Positions 7,353 to 16,155 of a DNA stretch of 55,061 nt are shown here, piece by piece. The notes beneath the pieces are model-generated. The model saw only the letters and a program-made list of their open reading frames with translations. It searched no databases and was not told the DNA's origin. The position numbers and the translations under genes are program-made. Within the stretch, counting starts at the first letter, position 1. Each line of letters opens with the position of its first letter. The stretch is from positions 1 through 55,061 of the forward strand of contig QOVW01000064.1 of the NCBI GenBank assembly GCA_003339605.1, in the 5' to 3' direction. Source of the DNA: Spirobacillus cienkowskii (GTDB lineage: Bacteria > Bdellovibrionota_B > Oligoflexia > Silvanigrellales > Silvanigrellaceae).

Positions 7353-9071
7353 TTAAATGTTTTCTTTAAAAACGTATTTTACGTAACTCGTTTTCCAAGT
7401 GTTTTCATGAATACTGTTATGGATTTCTTGATCAGAAGTTGTGGGAGCGACTCCTGTAAGTTGTGCTGCTTTAGCTGTTGCAAAAGCAATTTTATAAGAA
7501 ACATGAGTAATATCTGTTAGAGAAGGCAGCAACGAAAGGGTTGGATCTTTGTTAACTTGTGCACATTCGCTAATTACCTTAGCGCAAGCGACAAGCATTT
7601 CGTTATTGACTCGAGTTGCCTTTGCAGCAACAACGCCTAATCCAAGGCCAGGGAATACAAAAGCATTATTACATTGACCAATAGGATATACCTTGCCTTT
7701 GTAACGCACTTCTGGAAATGGACTGCCTGTAGCAACCAAAACTTTTCCATCAGTCCATTCAATTAAATTAGCTGGAATTGCTTCGGATCGTGAGGTTGGA
7801 TTAGATAAAGGAAATATAATTGGTCTTTCACAATATGATGCCATCATTTTAACAATTTCTTCGTTAAATGCTCCAGTTTGCGTAGAGGTTCCAATAAGAA
7901 TTGTTGGTTTTATGTTTTTTACAACATCATAAAGCTGAATGACTTTTCCTTTTACGCGATCCCAGTTGTTATAAATTTCGACGGGTTGCGCATATTTTTT
8001 TTGAAAATATTCTAAATGATCCATGTTTGAATGAAGCAATCCGTCTTTATCAATTAAAAACATTCTTGAGTAAGCGTCTTCTTCACTTAGGCCATCGGCA
8101 ACCATTGCGGCAATAATTTGATCGGCAATACAGCATCCCGCTGTTCCTGCTCCATGAATGACAACCCGTTGTTCGCTCATTTTTGTGCCATTAACTTTTA
8201 ATCCAGCTAAGATTGCTCCCAAGGTAACGGCTGCGGTTCCTTGCATATCGTCATTGAATGTGCACATTTGATCATTATAACGATCTAAATTTTTTCGCGC
8301 GGTTTGTCTTCCAAAGTCTTCCCAATGTAAATAAATATTAGGAAATTTTTTGCGTAAGGCTGTGACAAATGCATCGATAAAATCGTCATACTGTTCGCCA
8401 CGAATTCTTTCGTGTCTCCACCCTAAATATAATGGGTTTTGGAGAAATTCTTTATTATTAGTGCCGACATCAAGAACGATTGGAAGAACTTTTGTTGGAT
8501 GAAATCCAGCACATAAAGTGTACATGGCAAGCTTAGCAATAGAGATCACAATTCCTCCAACCCCTTGATCTCCAATTCCTAATATTGCCTCGGAATCTGT
8601 TACGCAAACTGCTTTAATGTCGTAGCCTTCTGGCAAGTTTTCGAGTATTTCGTCGATTTGAGACATTTGAGGATATGAGATAAATAGTCCTCTTGGTCTT
8701 CTGAAGTTTTGGTTAAACTGTTGCACCACATCGCCAACGGTAGGTGTATAAAATACTGGTACCATTTCAACAAGATGCTCTTGCAGAAGGCGAAAAAATA
8801 ACGTTTCATTGCGATCGTAAAGTTGTGTTAAAAAAATATTTCTTTCAATGTCTGTATCTTTTTTTAGATATTGACCATAAACACGGACAACCTGTTCATC
8901 TAAAGTTTCAACAACATTTGGAATTAAACCTTCGAGTTTTAATTCTTTGCGTTCTTCAAGGGTAAATGCGGTATCTTTATTTAAAAATGAATTTAAAAGA
9001 AGTTGTTTGCCCTGAAGACTAACTTCGTAAAATTTTTTATTATCAAAAGTATCTCGTTTTTCTTTAAACAT
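7353..9071 (-). CDS. maeA: NAD-dependent malic enzyme
   Basis: Oxidatively decarboxylates malate to pyruvate with NAD+. At 572 residues it matches the large MaeA/SfcA type (E. coli 565). Visible motifs include VPVFYTPTVGD, RPRGLFIS, DSEAILGIGDQGVGG, FNDDMQGTAAV and the nucleotide-binding HGAGTAGCCIA. The start is ATG 9071 with GGAG six bases before it; a TTG 11 codons upstream is possible but has no good ribosome site. It begins 20 bases after the ung stop, so ung and maeA are probably cotranscribed, ending at the 7287-7326 hairpin. Confidence 0.93.
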   Translation of the reverse strand: MFKEKRDTFDNKKFYEVSLQGKQLLLNSFLNKDTAFTLEERKELKLEGLIPNVVETLDEQVVRVYGQYLKKDTDIERNIFLTQLYDRNETLFFRLLQEHLVEMVPVFYTPTVGDVVQQFNQNFRRPRGLFISYPQMSQIDEILENLPEGYDIKAVCVTDSEAILGIGDQGVGGIVISIAKLAMYTLCAGFHPTKVLPIVLDVGTNNKEFLQNPLYLGWRHERIRGEQYDDFIDAFVTALRKKFPNIYLHWEDFGRQTARKNLDRYNDQMCTFNDDMQGTAAVTLGAILAGLKVNGTKMSEQRVVIHGAGTAGCCIADQIIAAMVADGLSEEDAYSRMFLIDKDGLLHSNMDHLEYFQKKYAQPVEIYNNWDRVKGKVIQLYDVVKNIKPTILIGTSTQTGAFNEEIVKMMASYCERPIIFPLSNPTSRSEAIPANLIEWTDGKVLVATGSPFPEVRYKGKVYPIGQCNNAFVFPGLGLGVVAAKATRVNNEMLVACAKVISECAQVNKDPTLSLLPSLTDITHVSYKIAFATAKAAQLTGVAPTTSDQEIHNSIHENTWKTSYVKYVFKENI

Positions 9072-9091
9072 CTGTTGCTCCAAATAACTTT

Positions 9092-9790
9092 TTACAATGT
9101 CCAATCAATTTCTAGTTCGTTTTGTGCTCTTAAAATTTCGTTTACCTTTGAAAAATGTTTGCATCCCAAAAAACCTCTATGAGCTGATAAAGGAGAAGGA
9201 TGTGCTGCTTTTAAAATAATATGATTCGGATTGCTAATCATAATTGCTTTAGATTGTGCCGCAGCTCCCCATAGTAAAAAAATAATGGGCTTCTTTTTTT
9301 CATTCAAAAGAGCAATAATTTTGTCAGTAAAAATTTCCCATCCCTTATTGCGATGAGAGAATGCGGCATTTTCTCTAACAGTTAATACCGTATTTAATAA
9401 AAGTACTCCTTGATTAGCCCAGTTTTCTAAGTTTGTGCTACTTGGGCGTTTGCCGCAGTTTTCTTCTATTTCTTTAAAAATATTGTTAAGTGAAGGAGGA
9501 ATTGCAACACCATTTTCAACAGCAAAAGAAAGACCATTGGCTTGTCCTTTGCCATGATAAGGATCTTGTCCAATAATGACAACGCGGACATTGTTGTAAT
9601 CCACCATTTTTAGTGCTCTAAATATTTTATCTTTATGAGGAAAAAACTGATAGCCTTGATGAATTTCTTGTTTGAGATGTTGGCGTATTTGCTCAAGATA
9701 TGGCTTAGAAAACTCATTTTGGAGTAAAGGTTTCCATCCCTCAGCAAGGAAATGCAAGTCTTTATTTTGATGAATTTCAGTTTGACTCAC
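9092..9790 (-). CDS. ung: uracil-DNA glycosylase (family 1)
   Basis: Removes uracil from DNA, starting base-excision repair. The catalytic motif GQDPYHGKGQA (water-activating Asp), LLLNTVLTV, LLWGAAAQ and the C-terminal AAHPSPLSAHRGF (His) are all present. The start is GTG 9790, preceded by TTGGAG at nine bases. This gives 232 residues, the usual size. The open frame extends 31 codons further, but that part is hydrophobic and overlaps a terminator hairpin, so it is not counted. Upstream of maeA in the same orientation. Confidence 0.93.
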   Translation of the reverse strand: MSQTEIHQNKDLHFLAEGWKPLLQNEFSKPYLEQIRQHLKQEIHQGYQFFPHKDKIFRALKMVDYNNVRVVIIGQDPYHGKGQANGLSFAVENGVAIPPSLNNIFKEIEENCGKRPSSTNLENWANQGVLLLNTVLTVRENAAFSHRNKGWEIFTDKIIALLNEKKKPIIFLLWGAAAQSKAIMISNPNHIILKAAHPSPLSAHRGFLGCKHFSKVNEILRAQNELEIDWTL

Positions 9791-9827
9791 TCTTTTATTC
9801 TCCAATAATATTAGCAAGAAAAGTAAA

Positions 9828-9851
9828 GCTGAGAAAAATGATTTTCTCAGC
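9828..9851 (-). terminator. intrinsic terminator after the DEAD-box helicase gene
   Basis: A 10-bp stem GCTGAGAAAA/TTTTCTCAGC with a 4-base loop, followed on the minus strand by a T-rich tract (TTTACTTTTCTT). It lies 88 bases beyond the helicase stop and just upstream of ung. Confidence 0.6.
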
Positions 9852-9938
9852 AGAAATATTACTATTTTTTTATTGAAGCTCACAACTGGTAAAGGGAGCT
9901 TTTATTGTGAACCATTGAATTATTAAATGGTTTTAAAA

Positions 9939-11579
9939 TTAGGCAATAGGAAAACTTCTTTTTCCAGAACCTTCAGATGTTCTTTTAGGATTCCCTCGAC
10001 CCCCAAAACCACTATTGTTTTCTGAGCGTCCACCAAATTTTTTAGAATCACCAAAGCGTCCACCGTTGCTTTTGCCACCATTTCGATCATTGTAGCGACC
10101 CTGGCCTCCAAAACGACCACCGCGATCGCCGCCTCTGCCGTAACCGCCTTTGTGTGAACGGCCTCTATCTCCACCCACTGCAAATTTAGAGTTTTCTACA
10201 TTTGCACCAAATTCAGTTTTAAAGGCAGGAGAAAGGTCTTCAACATGCAGACTTTTGCCAATTTGGCGTGAAGCTTCTGCTTTTAAAAGTGTTGCAAGGG
10301 CATCTTTAATTTTATCTTGGTCAAGTTTAGAGATAATTTGATCCACAGATTGATTGATAAACTCTTGAGTTTCTGTGCCTTGCTCATTAACTCTAAAAAG
10401 TAAATTATTAAAAAATTGCGTTGTGATCTTTTTAGCATCTGGTAGTTCAATGCGTAAAGGATTGATTTTAACTTTTTGACAAACAAATTGGTACTCACGG
10501 CGTTCAACGTGAGTAATAATAGTCCACGCTTTTCCGGTTGCGCCTGCGCGTCCTGTACGCCCAGCTCTATGAGTATAGGTTTCCACATTTGTTGGCACAG
10601 TGTAGTTAATAACGTGAGACAATCCAGTGATGTCAATTCCGCGTGCTGCGACGTCAGTTGCGACAAGTAAACGCAATTGTTTGTTTTTAAAGCGTTCCAT
10701 CGTTTGGCTACGATCGTTTTGTGTCATTTCTCCATTTAACACACCTGCAGAAAAACCTCTTTCCATAAGGGCATTATGAATATTGCGAGTTTCTTCGCGT
10801 GTTTTGCAGAAAATAATTGCATGTTCTGGATCGTGATAAATAAGAAGACCTAATAATGCATCGAGGTTACGACCCATTTTAACTTCTAAGAACCCATGAT
10901 CAATTTGACCAGTGCTGGTGTCAGTGCTCGCAACCTTTACTTCAAAAGGATTGGCAACCATTTGACGTGCAATATTTGTCACTTTTGGAGGAAAAGTTGC
11001 TGAAAATAAAAGAGTTTGGCATTTTTTTCCAATTGCTCCTTTAATTTTGATAATGTCTTCAGCAAAACCAAAATCAAGCATTTCATCCATTTCATCGAGA
11101 ACAAGAATCTCGATATTAGTAAGACTGACAGCGCCTTGTTCTAACAAATCGTTAAGGCGGCCTGGTGTGGCAACAATAATGTCAACGCCTCGTTGAATGG
11201 TAGATGTTTGAAAGCGATAGCTTTTACCACCAGTGATTGCAAGAATTTTAAATCCCTGTGGTTTAAAATTGGTTTCAAAAACATCGGCAACTTGCTGTGC
11301 GAGCTCACGTGTTGGTGTTAACACGAGCATTCTCGGTTTGCCGCCATTTTGAGTTTTTTCAAGTTTAGCAACAGAAGGAAGACCAAAAGCAAGAGTTTTT
11401 CCTGAGCCTGTACGACTTTGTGCAATAACGTCGCGACCAGCTAATACAGGTTCATAGGAAGCCTGTTGAATTGGGGTAGGCTTTGTGATGCCTTGTGCAA
11501 TAAGGCCATTGCGAATAGCCTCTGGCAATAGGTTAAAGATAGAAGAATCTTCTGCTGCAATAGTATTAGTATTTGTCAT
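9939..11579 (-). CDS. DEAD-box ATP-dependent RNA helicase with Gly/Arg-rich tail (DeaD/CsdA-like)
   Basis: Unwinds RNA; relatives assist ribosome assembly and mRNA turnover in the cold. The order of motifs is complete: Q-motif (F..LLPEAI...PTPIQ), Walker A SRTGSGKT, PTRELAQQ, motif II DEMD in LVLDEMDEMLDF, SAT, the motif IV-V region and HRAGRTGRAG. Motif II has Met in place of the usual Ala. After about residue 465 comes a low-complexity tail of repeated GGR, GRGG and GGRFG blocks, a general RNA-binding element. The upstream leader is long (about 280 bases). DeaD-like by architecture; the exact paralogue is uncertain. Confidence 0.9.
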   Translation of the reverse strand: MTNTNTIAAEDSSIFNLLPEAIRNGLIAQGITKPTPIQQASYEPVLAGRDVIAQSRTGSGKTLAFGLPSVAKLEKTQNGGKPRMLVLTPTRELAQQVADVFETNFKPQGFKILAITGGKSYRFQTSTIQRGVDIIVATPGRLNDLLEQGAVSLTNIEILVLDEMDEMLDFGFAEDIIKIKGAIGKKCQTLLFSATFPPKVTNIARQMVANPFEVKVASTDTSTGQIDHGFLEVKMGRNLDALLGLLIYHDPEHAIIFCKTREETRNIHNALMERGFSAGVLNGEMTQNDRSQTMERFKNKQLRLLVATDVAARGIDITGLSHVINYTVPTNVETYTHRAGRTGRAGATGKAWTIITHVERREYQFVCQKVKINPLRIELPDAKKITTQFFNNLLFRVNEQGTETQEFINQSVDQIISKLDQDKIKDALATLLKAEASRQIGKSLHVEDLSPAFKTEFGANVENSKFAVGGDRGRSHKGGYGRGGDRGGRFGGQGRYNDRNGGKSNGGRFGDSKKFGGRSENNSGFGGRGNPKRTSEGSGKRSFPIA

Positions 11580-11864
11580 TTGTTTCCCAAAAAAATAAAG
11601 AAAAGAAGGGGTTAGCTGTAATTAGCTAAGACACTTAGGCGAGAATTGAGAAAGAGTCACGAGCTTGTAAAACAAGCAATATTAAGAGGTTGCAACACAG
11701 TGCTCCATATTGAGCGTTTTGCAACAAAAGATTTAATCTTTCTGAACCCCTGCCAGCAGACCCTTAAACTGTATTCTATCTATAGTGTCAAGAGGGTTTT
11801 TTTTATTCTTCATTAATGGTATGTTAAGCAGGTTTAGAAATGTTTTTTGAAATAAGAGGTAACT
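11580..11864. other. divergent intergenic region with helicase leader
   Basis: 285 bases without a gene between the helicase (minus) and a small protein gene (plus). It holds short hairpins: GCTTGT/ACAAGC at 11663-11677, and GTTGCAA (11689-11695) with TTGCAAC (11719-11725). It also holds an eight-T run near 11796, and one copy of a 16-base sequence repeated at 18564. Long structured 5' leaders are typical of cold-shock helicase genes; that role here is inference. Confidence 0.4.
11637..11652 (+). repeat. 16-base dispersed repeat, copy 1
   Basis: AGGCGAGAATTGAGAA occurs here and again, same orientation, at 18564-18579. Both copies are intergenic and sit among small hairpins. One 16-base match in 55 kb can arise by chance, so function is not established. 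Confidence 0.35.
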
Positions 11865-12122
11865 ATGCAAAATCAAGACGAATTAAAATTAGAACTCGAA
11901 AGACTCAAAGCAGAAAATGCTGCCCTTAAAAGTGAAAAAAAATTACTCTCAACAAGAGAAATTAGCTTTAAGGTTGCAGAAAAAGGAGGTTTATCGGTTT
12001 ATGGCTTAGGACGTTTTCCTGTCACTCTGTATAAAGAACAGTGGCTAAAGCTCCTTAGCAAAGAGCAGGACATCAGAAAATTTATTCAAGAAAATGACGA
12101 AAAGCTAAAGTCTCGAGAGTAA
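11865..12122 (+). CDS. conserved small protein, coiled-coil N-terminus
   Basis: 85 residues. Residues 1-28 are a Leu/Glu/Lys heptad-like coiled coil. Residues 33-65 hold a compact motif with KGGLSVYGLGRFPVTLYKEQ, which I recall from other small uncharacterised bacterial and phage proteins (memory, not searched). RBS AAGAGG lies just upstream of the ATG. No signal peptide or membrane segment. It converges on the glycerate kinase gene with three bases between stops. Function unknown; the coiled coil suggests oligomerisation. Confidence 0.7.
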   Translation: MQNQDELKLELERLKAENAALKSEKKLLSTREISFKVAEKGGLSVYGLGRFPVTLYKEQWLKLLSKEQDIRKFIQENDEKLKSRE

Positions 12123-12125
12123 AAA

Positions 12126-13280
12126 TTAGTGTTTTTTTGCGAGTTTGTGCGCTAATTCTTGGCCTATATGGTAAAGCTTATGTTTAGAATTTTTTGTCAA
12201 TTCGCTACTGCTCATACCCAATCTGCCTTCTTCAAATAAGGTCAAAATCTCAGAAAAACCTAATTTTTGTTTTAGTTCTGGTTTGTTTTTAGAAACGTTG
12301 CCAAAAACTCCGATAAGTTTATGACGCCCTGTTTGGTGAGCGATTTCAGACACTATGCTGACCGCTTTGCCGTATAGTGTTAATTCATCGAGACTTCCTT
12401 CTCCACACGCAATTAAGTCTGCGCCCGAAAAACTTGGTCCAAGGGCAATGGCTTTAGCAATAAGTTTGGCACCAAGTTCAAACTTAATATTTGGAAATAC
12501 AGCTGCTAAACCTATGCCAACTCCTCCTCCTGCGCCCATGAACGGTTCATCAAGTTTAGGGATATGAGAATATTGATTTTTAAGTGTTTTACAAAATTGC
12601 TGAACTTGTTTCTCGATATAAGGTATTTTTGCTTGTGAAGCGCCTTTTTGTTTTAAAAATGATAGGAGAGAAACCCCTTCGCCATTTGCAGGGGCGTTAA
12701 CATCACATAAAGCTGTAATACGGCATTTTTTAACATAGTCTGGCAACTCTTCTTGCTGAAAAGAACGAATTTTGTCCATATTTTCAATGCAGGGACGTAG
12801 TCTTTTGCCATGCTCATCGTAAGCAGATAAACCAAAAGTACTTGCGAGTCCCCAACCTGCATCCGCTGTGAGTGTGCCGCCAATACATAGCCATACTTCC
12901 TGTGGGCGAAGTGGAAAACATTTTTGCAAAAGCCTGCCAAACCCCCAAGTGCTTGATTGAATGAGACCCTCTTCTGTAGCGAGTGCTTTTGAGTTGCCTA
13001 ACACTTCTGCAGATTCTATAACAGCTAGTCTTCTAGCCTGTTGCCAATAAACATTAGCTTCAGTTGGTTTGCCGAGTAAATCAAATACCTCAACCCTAAG
13101 AGATTCCATTCCTAAATTATCAGCTAGCAAAGAAGCGCTGCCTTCTCCGCCATCGGCCATAGGTTTGAGTATAATTTCAATTTTAGGATTGCGATTGCGA
13201 ATGCCTTCTGCAACAAGTTCACACACTTGTCGTGCTGAAAAAGTGCCTTTAAATTTATCAAAAGCTAGAACTATGCGCAT
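12126..13280 (-). CDS. glycerate kinase (GlxK/GarK family)
   Basis: Phosphorylates D-glycerate, usually to 2-phosphoglycerate in this family, feeding lower glycolysis. At 384 residues it has normal length. Hallmarks include the start IVLAFDKFKGTFSA, PMADGGEGS, an IGGTLTADAGWG block, AGGGVGIGLAA and the GEGSLDELT region. The start is ATG with GAGGG six bases upstream. It stands alone on the minus strand, divergent from acpP. Regulation is not evident. The 2- versus 3-phosphate product cannot be decided from sequence. Confidence 0.9.
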   Translation of the reverse strand: MRIVLAFDKFKGTFSARQVCELVAEGIRNRNPKIEIILKPMADGGEGSASLLADNLGMESLRVEVFDLLGKPTEANVYWQQARRLAVIESAEVLGNSKALATEEGLIQSSTWGFGRLLQKCFPLRPQEVWLCIGGTLTADAGWGLASTFGLSAYDEHGKRLRPCIENMDKIRSFQQEELPDYVKKCRITALCDVNAPANGEGVSLLSFLKQKGASQAKIPYIEKQVQQFCKTLKNQYSHIPKLDEPFMGAGGGVGIGLAAVFPNIKFELGAKLIAKAIALGPSFSGADLIACGEGSLDELTLYGKAVSIVSEIAHQTGRHKLIGVFGNVSKNKPELKQKLGFSEILTLFEEGRLGMSSSELTKNSKHKLYHIGQELAHKLAKKH

Positions 13281-13400
13281 GATTAACCCTCTTTACTCAC
13301 GACAAGATTCGTAGTTTTTTGAGTTTCTAAGCTCGATTAAGTATATGCAGAAAATAGGAGTTGTCCAAAAGTTACTGCAGATTCTGGATTGCTTTTATCA

Positions 13401-13466
13401 CTCTGCTTTGTTAAAGAAGCCTAAGCAGAGGTATTTGTTGGCAAGAAGGCAAACCGCCTCTTTTTT
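13401..13466 (+). promoter_or_regulatory. possible attenuator-like leader of acpP
   Basis: Upstream of acpP, an inverted repeat CTCTGCTT (13401-13408) / AAGCAGAG (13423-13430) contains a competing inner pair GCTT/AAGC. It is followed by a weak terminator-like hairpin AAGAAGGC/GCCTCTT with one mismatch (13443-13463) ending in a run of T (to 13466). No plus-strand gene precedes it, so the terminator would act within the acpP leader or end a short RNA. Weak evidence. Confidence 0.3.
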
Positions 13467-13496
13467 ATACTAAATTTTATTCAGAGGTATTAGACA

Positions 13497-13748
13497 ATGG
13501 ATGCGCAGCTTGATTCTAAACAATTAGAAATGAAACTTATAAAGATCGTTGCTGAAAAATTAAATATTGAAGAACAAAGTGTAACAACTGCTTCTCGTTT
13601 TCAAGAAGATCTCGGCGCTGATTCTCTTGACATCGTAGAACTCCTCATGGAAATTGAAGAAGTATTTGGTGTTAACATTTCTGATGAAGAGTCAGAACGC
13701 CTAAAAACAGTCGGTGACGCTGTAAAGTTTATTATCGCAAAGCTGTAA
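13497..13748 (+). CDS. acpP: acyl carrier protein
   Basis: The central carrier of fatty-acid synthesis, holding acyl chains on a phosphopantetheine arm. The attachment site is S43 in GADSLDIVELLMEIEE. The protein is small (83 residues) and acidic, typical of AcpP. The N-terminal MDAQLDSK extends slightly past the usual start. It is monocistronic here, without the common fabD/fabG/fabF neighbours, and is closed by a strong terminator 15 bases downstream. Confidence 0.95.
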   Translation: MDAQLDSKQLEMKLIKIVAEKLNIEEQSVTTASRFQEDLGADSLDIVELLMEIEEVFGVNISDEESERLKTVGDAVKFIIAKL

Positions 13749-13762
13749 AGGCATTCATCTCG

Positions 13763-13793
13763 AAAAGGCACCAGGTAGGTGCCTTTTTTTTTT
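13763..13793 (+). terminator. strong intrinsic terminator after acpP
   Basis: The stem AAAAGGCACC (13763-13772) / GGTGCCTTTT (13778-13787) with a 5-base loop runs into a ten-T tract. A textbook rho-independent terminator. Confidence 0.9.
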
Positions 13794-13872
13794 AAAGATT
13801 TTTAGTTGCTGGTGATTAAAGAGCGAGTACAAACTAAATTGCGCAGTTTAAAAAATCATTTGAGGATTAGCT

Positions 13873-14328
13873 ATGAAAATTGCAATTGCAGCCGATCATG
13901 CGGGACGTGAGTTAAAAAGTTATGTGATAGATTTTTTAACGTTAACAAATCATCAAGTTTTAGATTACGGAGTGGCGTCTGATTCTTCTGCCTCAGTTGA
14001 TTATCCTGATTATGCAGATATTGTTGCATCAGAAGTGTCAACTGGACGTTGTGATAGAGGTATCTTAATTTGTGGAACAGGTATTGGAATGTGTATCACT
14101 GCCAATAAGTTTCCAGGTGTTCGGGCTGCCGTGGTGAACGATGAATTTACGGCTCGAATGAGTCGCGCTCATAACGATTCAAATATTATGTGTTTAGGTT
14201 CAAGAATTGTTAATTATCAAAGAGCAATTGATTTTGTAAAAATTTGGTTGGCTGCTGAATGTGAAGAAGGTCGCCATAGAAATCGTATTGGAAAAGTTGC
14301 TGCAATAGAAAGAAGGCTTGCTCAATGA
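13873..14328 (+). CDS. rpiB: ribose-5-phosphate isomerase B
   Basis: Interconverts ribulose-5-phosphate and ribose-5-phosphate in the pentose phosphate pathway. The RpiB/LacAB fold is shown by ADHAG near the start, YPDYADIV, the phosphate loop and catalytic Cys in [10 protein letters not shown], and RAHND. 151 residues is normal. The RBS is GAGG. The last bases overlap the glyA start (ATGA), so the pair is translationally coupled, as in many bacteria where rpiB-glyA-nrdR are adjacent. Confidence 0.95.
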   Translation: MKIAIAADHAGRELKSYVIDFLTLTNHQVLDYGVASDSSASVDYPDYADIVASEVSTGRCDRGILICGTGIGMCITANKFPGVRAAVVNDEFTARMSRAHNDSNIMCLGSRIVNYQRAIDFVKIWLAAECEEGRHRNRIGKVAAIERRLAQ

Positions 14329-15611
14329 ACTCATTTTTGGCTTTAGATCGTGCACATTTAGCAAATTCTGACCCTGAAATTGCAAACTTGTTTGCACAAG
14401 AGAGTCACCGTTTAAACGAAGGACTTGAGCTTATTGCTTCTGAAAATGTTGCAAGTCCGGCTGTACTGGCTGCTTTAAGTTCTGTTTTATCAAATAAGTA
14501 TGCAGAAGGGTATCCTGGACGCCGTTATTACGGTGGCTGTGAGTTTAATGATCAGGTTGAGAGTATCGCGATTGAGAGAGTCAAAAAAATATACGGCGCT
14601 GAGCATGCTAATGTGCAGCCACATAGTGGAGCACAAGCAAATCAAGCGGTATTTTTAAGTTGCTTAAAGCCTGGTGATACCATTTTAGGTATGAGTCTTT
14701 CGCATGGTGGACATTTAACTCACGGATCGCCAGTCAATTTGTCTGGAATATATTATAAAGCAGAATCGTATGGTGTTGATGAAAATGGTTTTATTAATTA
14801 TGACGCTGTCGAAAAAAAAGCCCTAGAATGCCAGCCTAAATTGATTATTGCCGGTGCAAGTGCTTATCCAAGGTTGCTTGATTTTGCGCAGTTTAAAAAA
14901 ATAGCAGATAAAGTGAATGCTCTTCTTTTAGTAGACATGGCACACATCGCAGGGTTGGTTGCTGGTGGACAGCATCAAAGTCCTATTCCTTTTGCAGATT
15001 TTGTGACAACAACCACTCACAAAACACTAAGAGGCCCAAGAGGGGGTGTTATTTTTTGCAAAGAAAAATATGCTAAAGCCATTGATAAAGCTGTTTTTCC
15101 TGGTGTTCAAGGCGGTCCACTGATGCATGTTATTGGTGCAAAAGCAGTGGCTTTTGGTGAGGCTTTGCAACCATCATTTAAATTGTATTCAGAACAAATT
15201 GTAGTAAATGCAAAAGCCTTGGCGCAGTCTTTAATAAAACATAATATTTCACTCGTTTCTGGTGGTACAGACAATCATCTCATTTTAATTGATCTGAAAG
15301 CTTCTCCTTTAAGTGGAAAAGATGCCGAAGAACGTTTGGCAAAAATCAATTTGACTGTGAATAAAAACAGTGTCCCTAACGATCCGCGTAAACCGCTTAT
15401 TACAAGCGGCATCAGAATAGGAACTCCTGCAATTACCACACGAGGCCTTGTTGCAGCAGATATGCAAGTTCTTGGTGAAGCAATATCTCTCGCATTAAAA
15501 AATGATGATTCGTTGTTAGATAAGGCTAAGGAAATGGTTGTCTCATTATGTCATAAGTATCCTTTGTACGATAAAGCCTTACAACGAAACGGTTATGTTT
15601 CTATTAGCTAA
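14325..15611 (+). CDS. glyA: serine hydroxymethyltransferase
   Basis: A PLP enzyme converting serine and tetrahydrofolate to glycine and methylene-THF, the main one-carbon source. The PLP lysine is K233 in [14 protein letters not shown]. Other signatures are [18 protein letters not shown] and HSGAQAN. 428 residues is standard (E. coli 417). The start overlaps the rpiB stop by four bases. Followed 15 bases later by nrdR. Confidence 0.97.
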   Translation: MNSFLALDRAHLANSDPEIANLFAQESHRLNEGLELIASENVASPAVLAALSSVLSNKYAEGYPGRRYYGGCEFNDQVESIAIERVKKIYGAEHANVQPHSGAQANQAVFLSCLKPGDTILGMSLSHGGHLTHGSPVNLSGIYYKAESYGVDENGFINYDAVEKKALECQPKLIIAGASAYPRLLDFAQFKKIADKVNALLLVDMAHIAGLVAGGQHQSPIPFADFVTTTTHKTLRGPRGGVIFCKEKYAKAIDKAVFPGVQGGPLMHVIGAKAVAFGEALQPSFKLYSEQIVVNAKALAQSLIKHNISLVSGGTDNHLILIDLKASPLSGKDAEERLAKINLTVNKNSVPNDPRKPLITSGIRIGTPAITTRGLVAADMQVLGEAISLALKNDDSLLDKAKEMVVSLCHKYPLYDKALQRNGYVSIS

Positions 15612-15626
15612 AGGTTATGTTGTGCT

Positions 15627-16115
15627 ATGAAGTGTCTGCAATGCCAAAATCCTGAAAGTAAAGTGCTTGAAAGTCGTGAAAACCGCGATGGCAGAACGGT
15701 GAGGCGAAGACGAGAGTGTGTAAATTGTGGCTACCGTTTTACAACATTTGAGCGTTCTGAGGAGCAACCTTTTTATATTATTAAGCGAGATGGAACACGT
15801 GAGTTGTTCAATCGTGAAAAGTTGTTAAAAAGTTTGAGCATTGCATGTCAGAAAAGGTCAGTCAGTTCTAAAAGCTTAGATGCAATTGCGGATTGGGTGG
15901 AAAGTGTTTGTTATTCTTGCGAAGAGCGTGAGATTTCTTCGCATAAAATTGGAGAACTTGCGCTTGAAGCTTTATTAAAGCTTGATCCTGTTGCATATGT
16001 TCGATTTGCTTCTGTATACCGCGCTTTTTCAAGTCCTGAGGATTTTGTGGTTGAATTAAAATTTTTGACTGAAAAAACTCAAAGTAAAAATAATTTTAAA
16101 CTTGAGCCTAACTAA
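15627..16115 (+). CDS. nrdR: transcriptional repressor NrdR
   Basis: Represses ribonucleotide reductase genes in response to dATP/ATP. The zinc ribbon shows as CLQC near residues 3-6 and CVNC near 31-34, with the basic RRRREC stretch between; then comes an ATP-cone domain (YIIKRDGTRELFNREKLLKS). 162 residues is standard. It sits in the conserved glyA-nrdR-rib arrangement, though ribD is missing between nrdR and ribE. No nrd gene or NrdR box was recognised in this window. Confidence 0.95.
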   Translation: MKCLQCQNPESKVLESRENRDGRTVRRRRECVNCGYRFTTFERSEEQPFYIIKRDGTRELFNREKLLKSLSIACQKRSVSSKSLDAIADWVESVCYSCEEREISSHKIGELALEALLKLDPVAYVRFASVYRAFSSPEDFVVELKFLTEKTQSKNNFKLEPN

Positions 16116-16155
16116 GTTCCCGCCAATTTTAAGCAAACAAGTAAAATGGAGCGAT

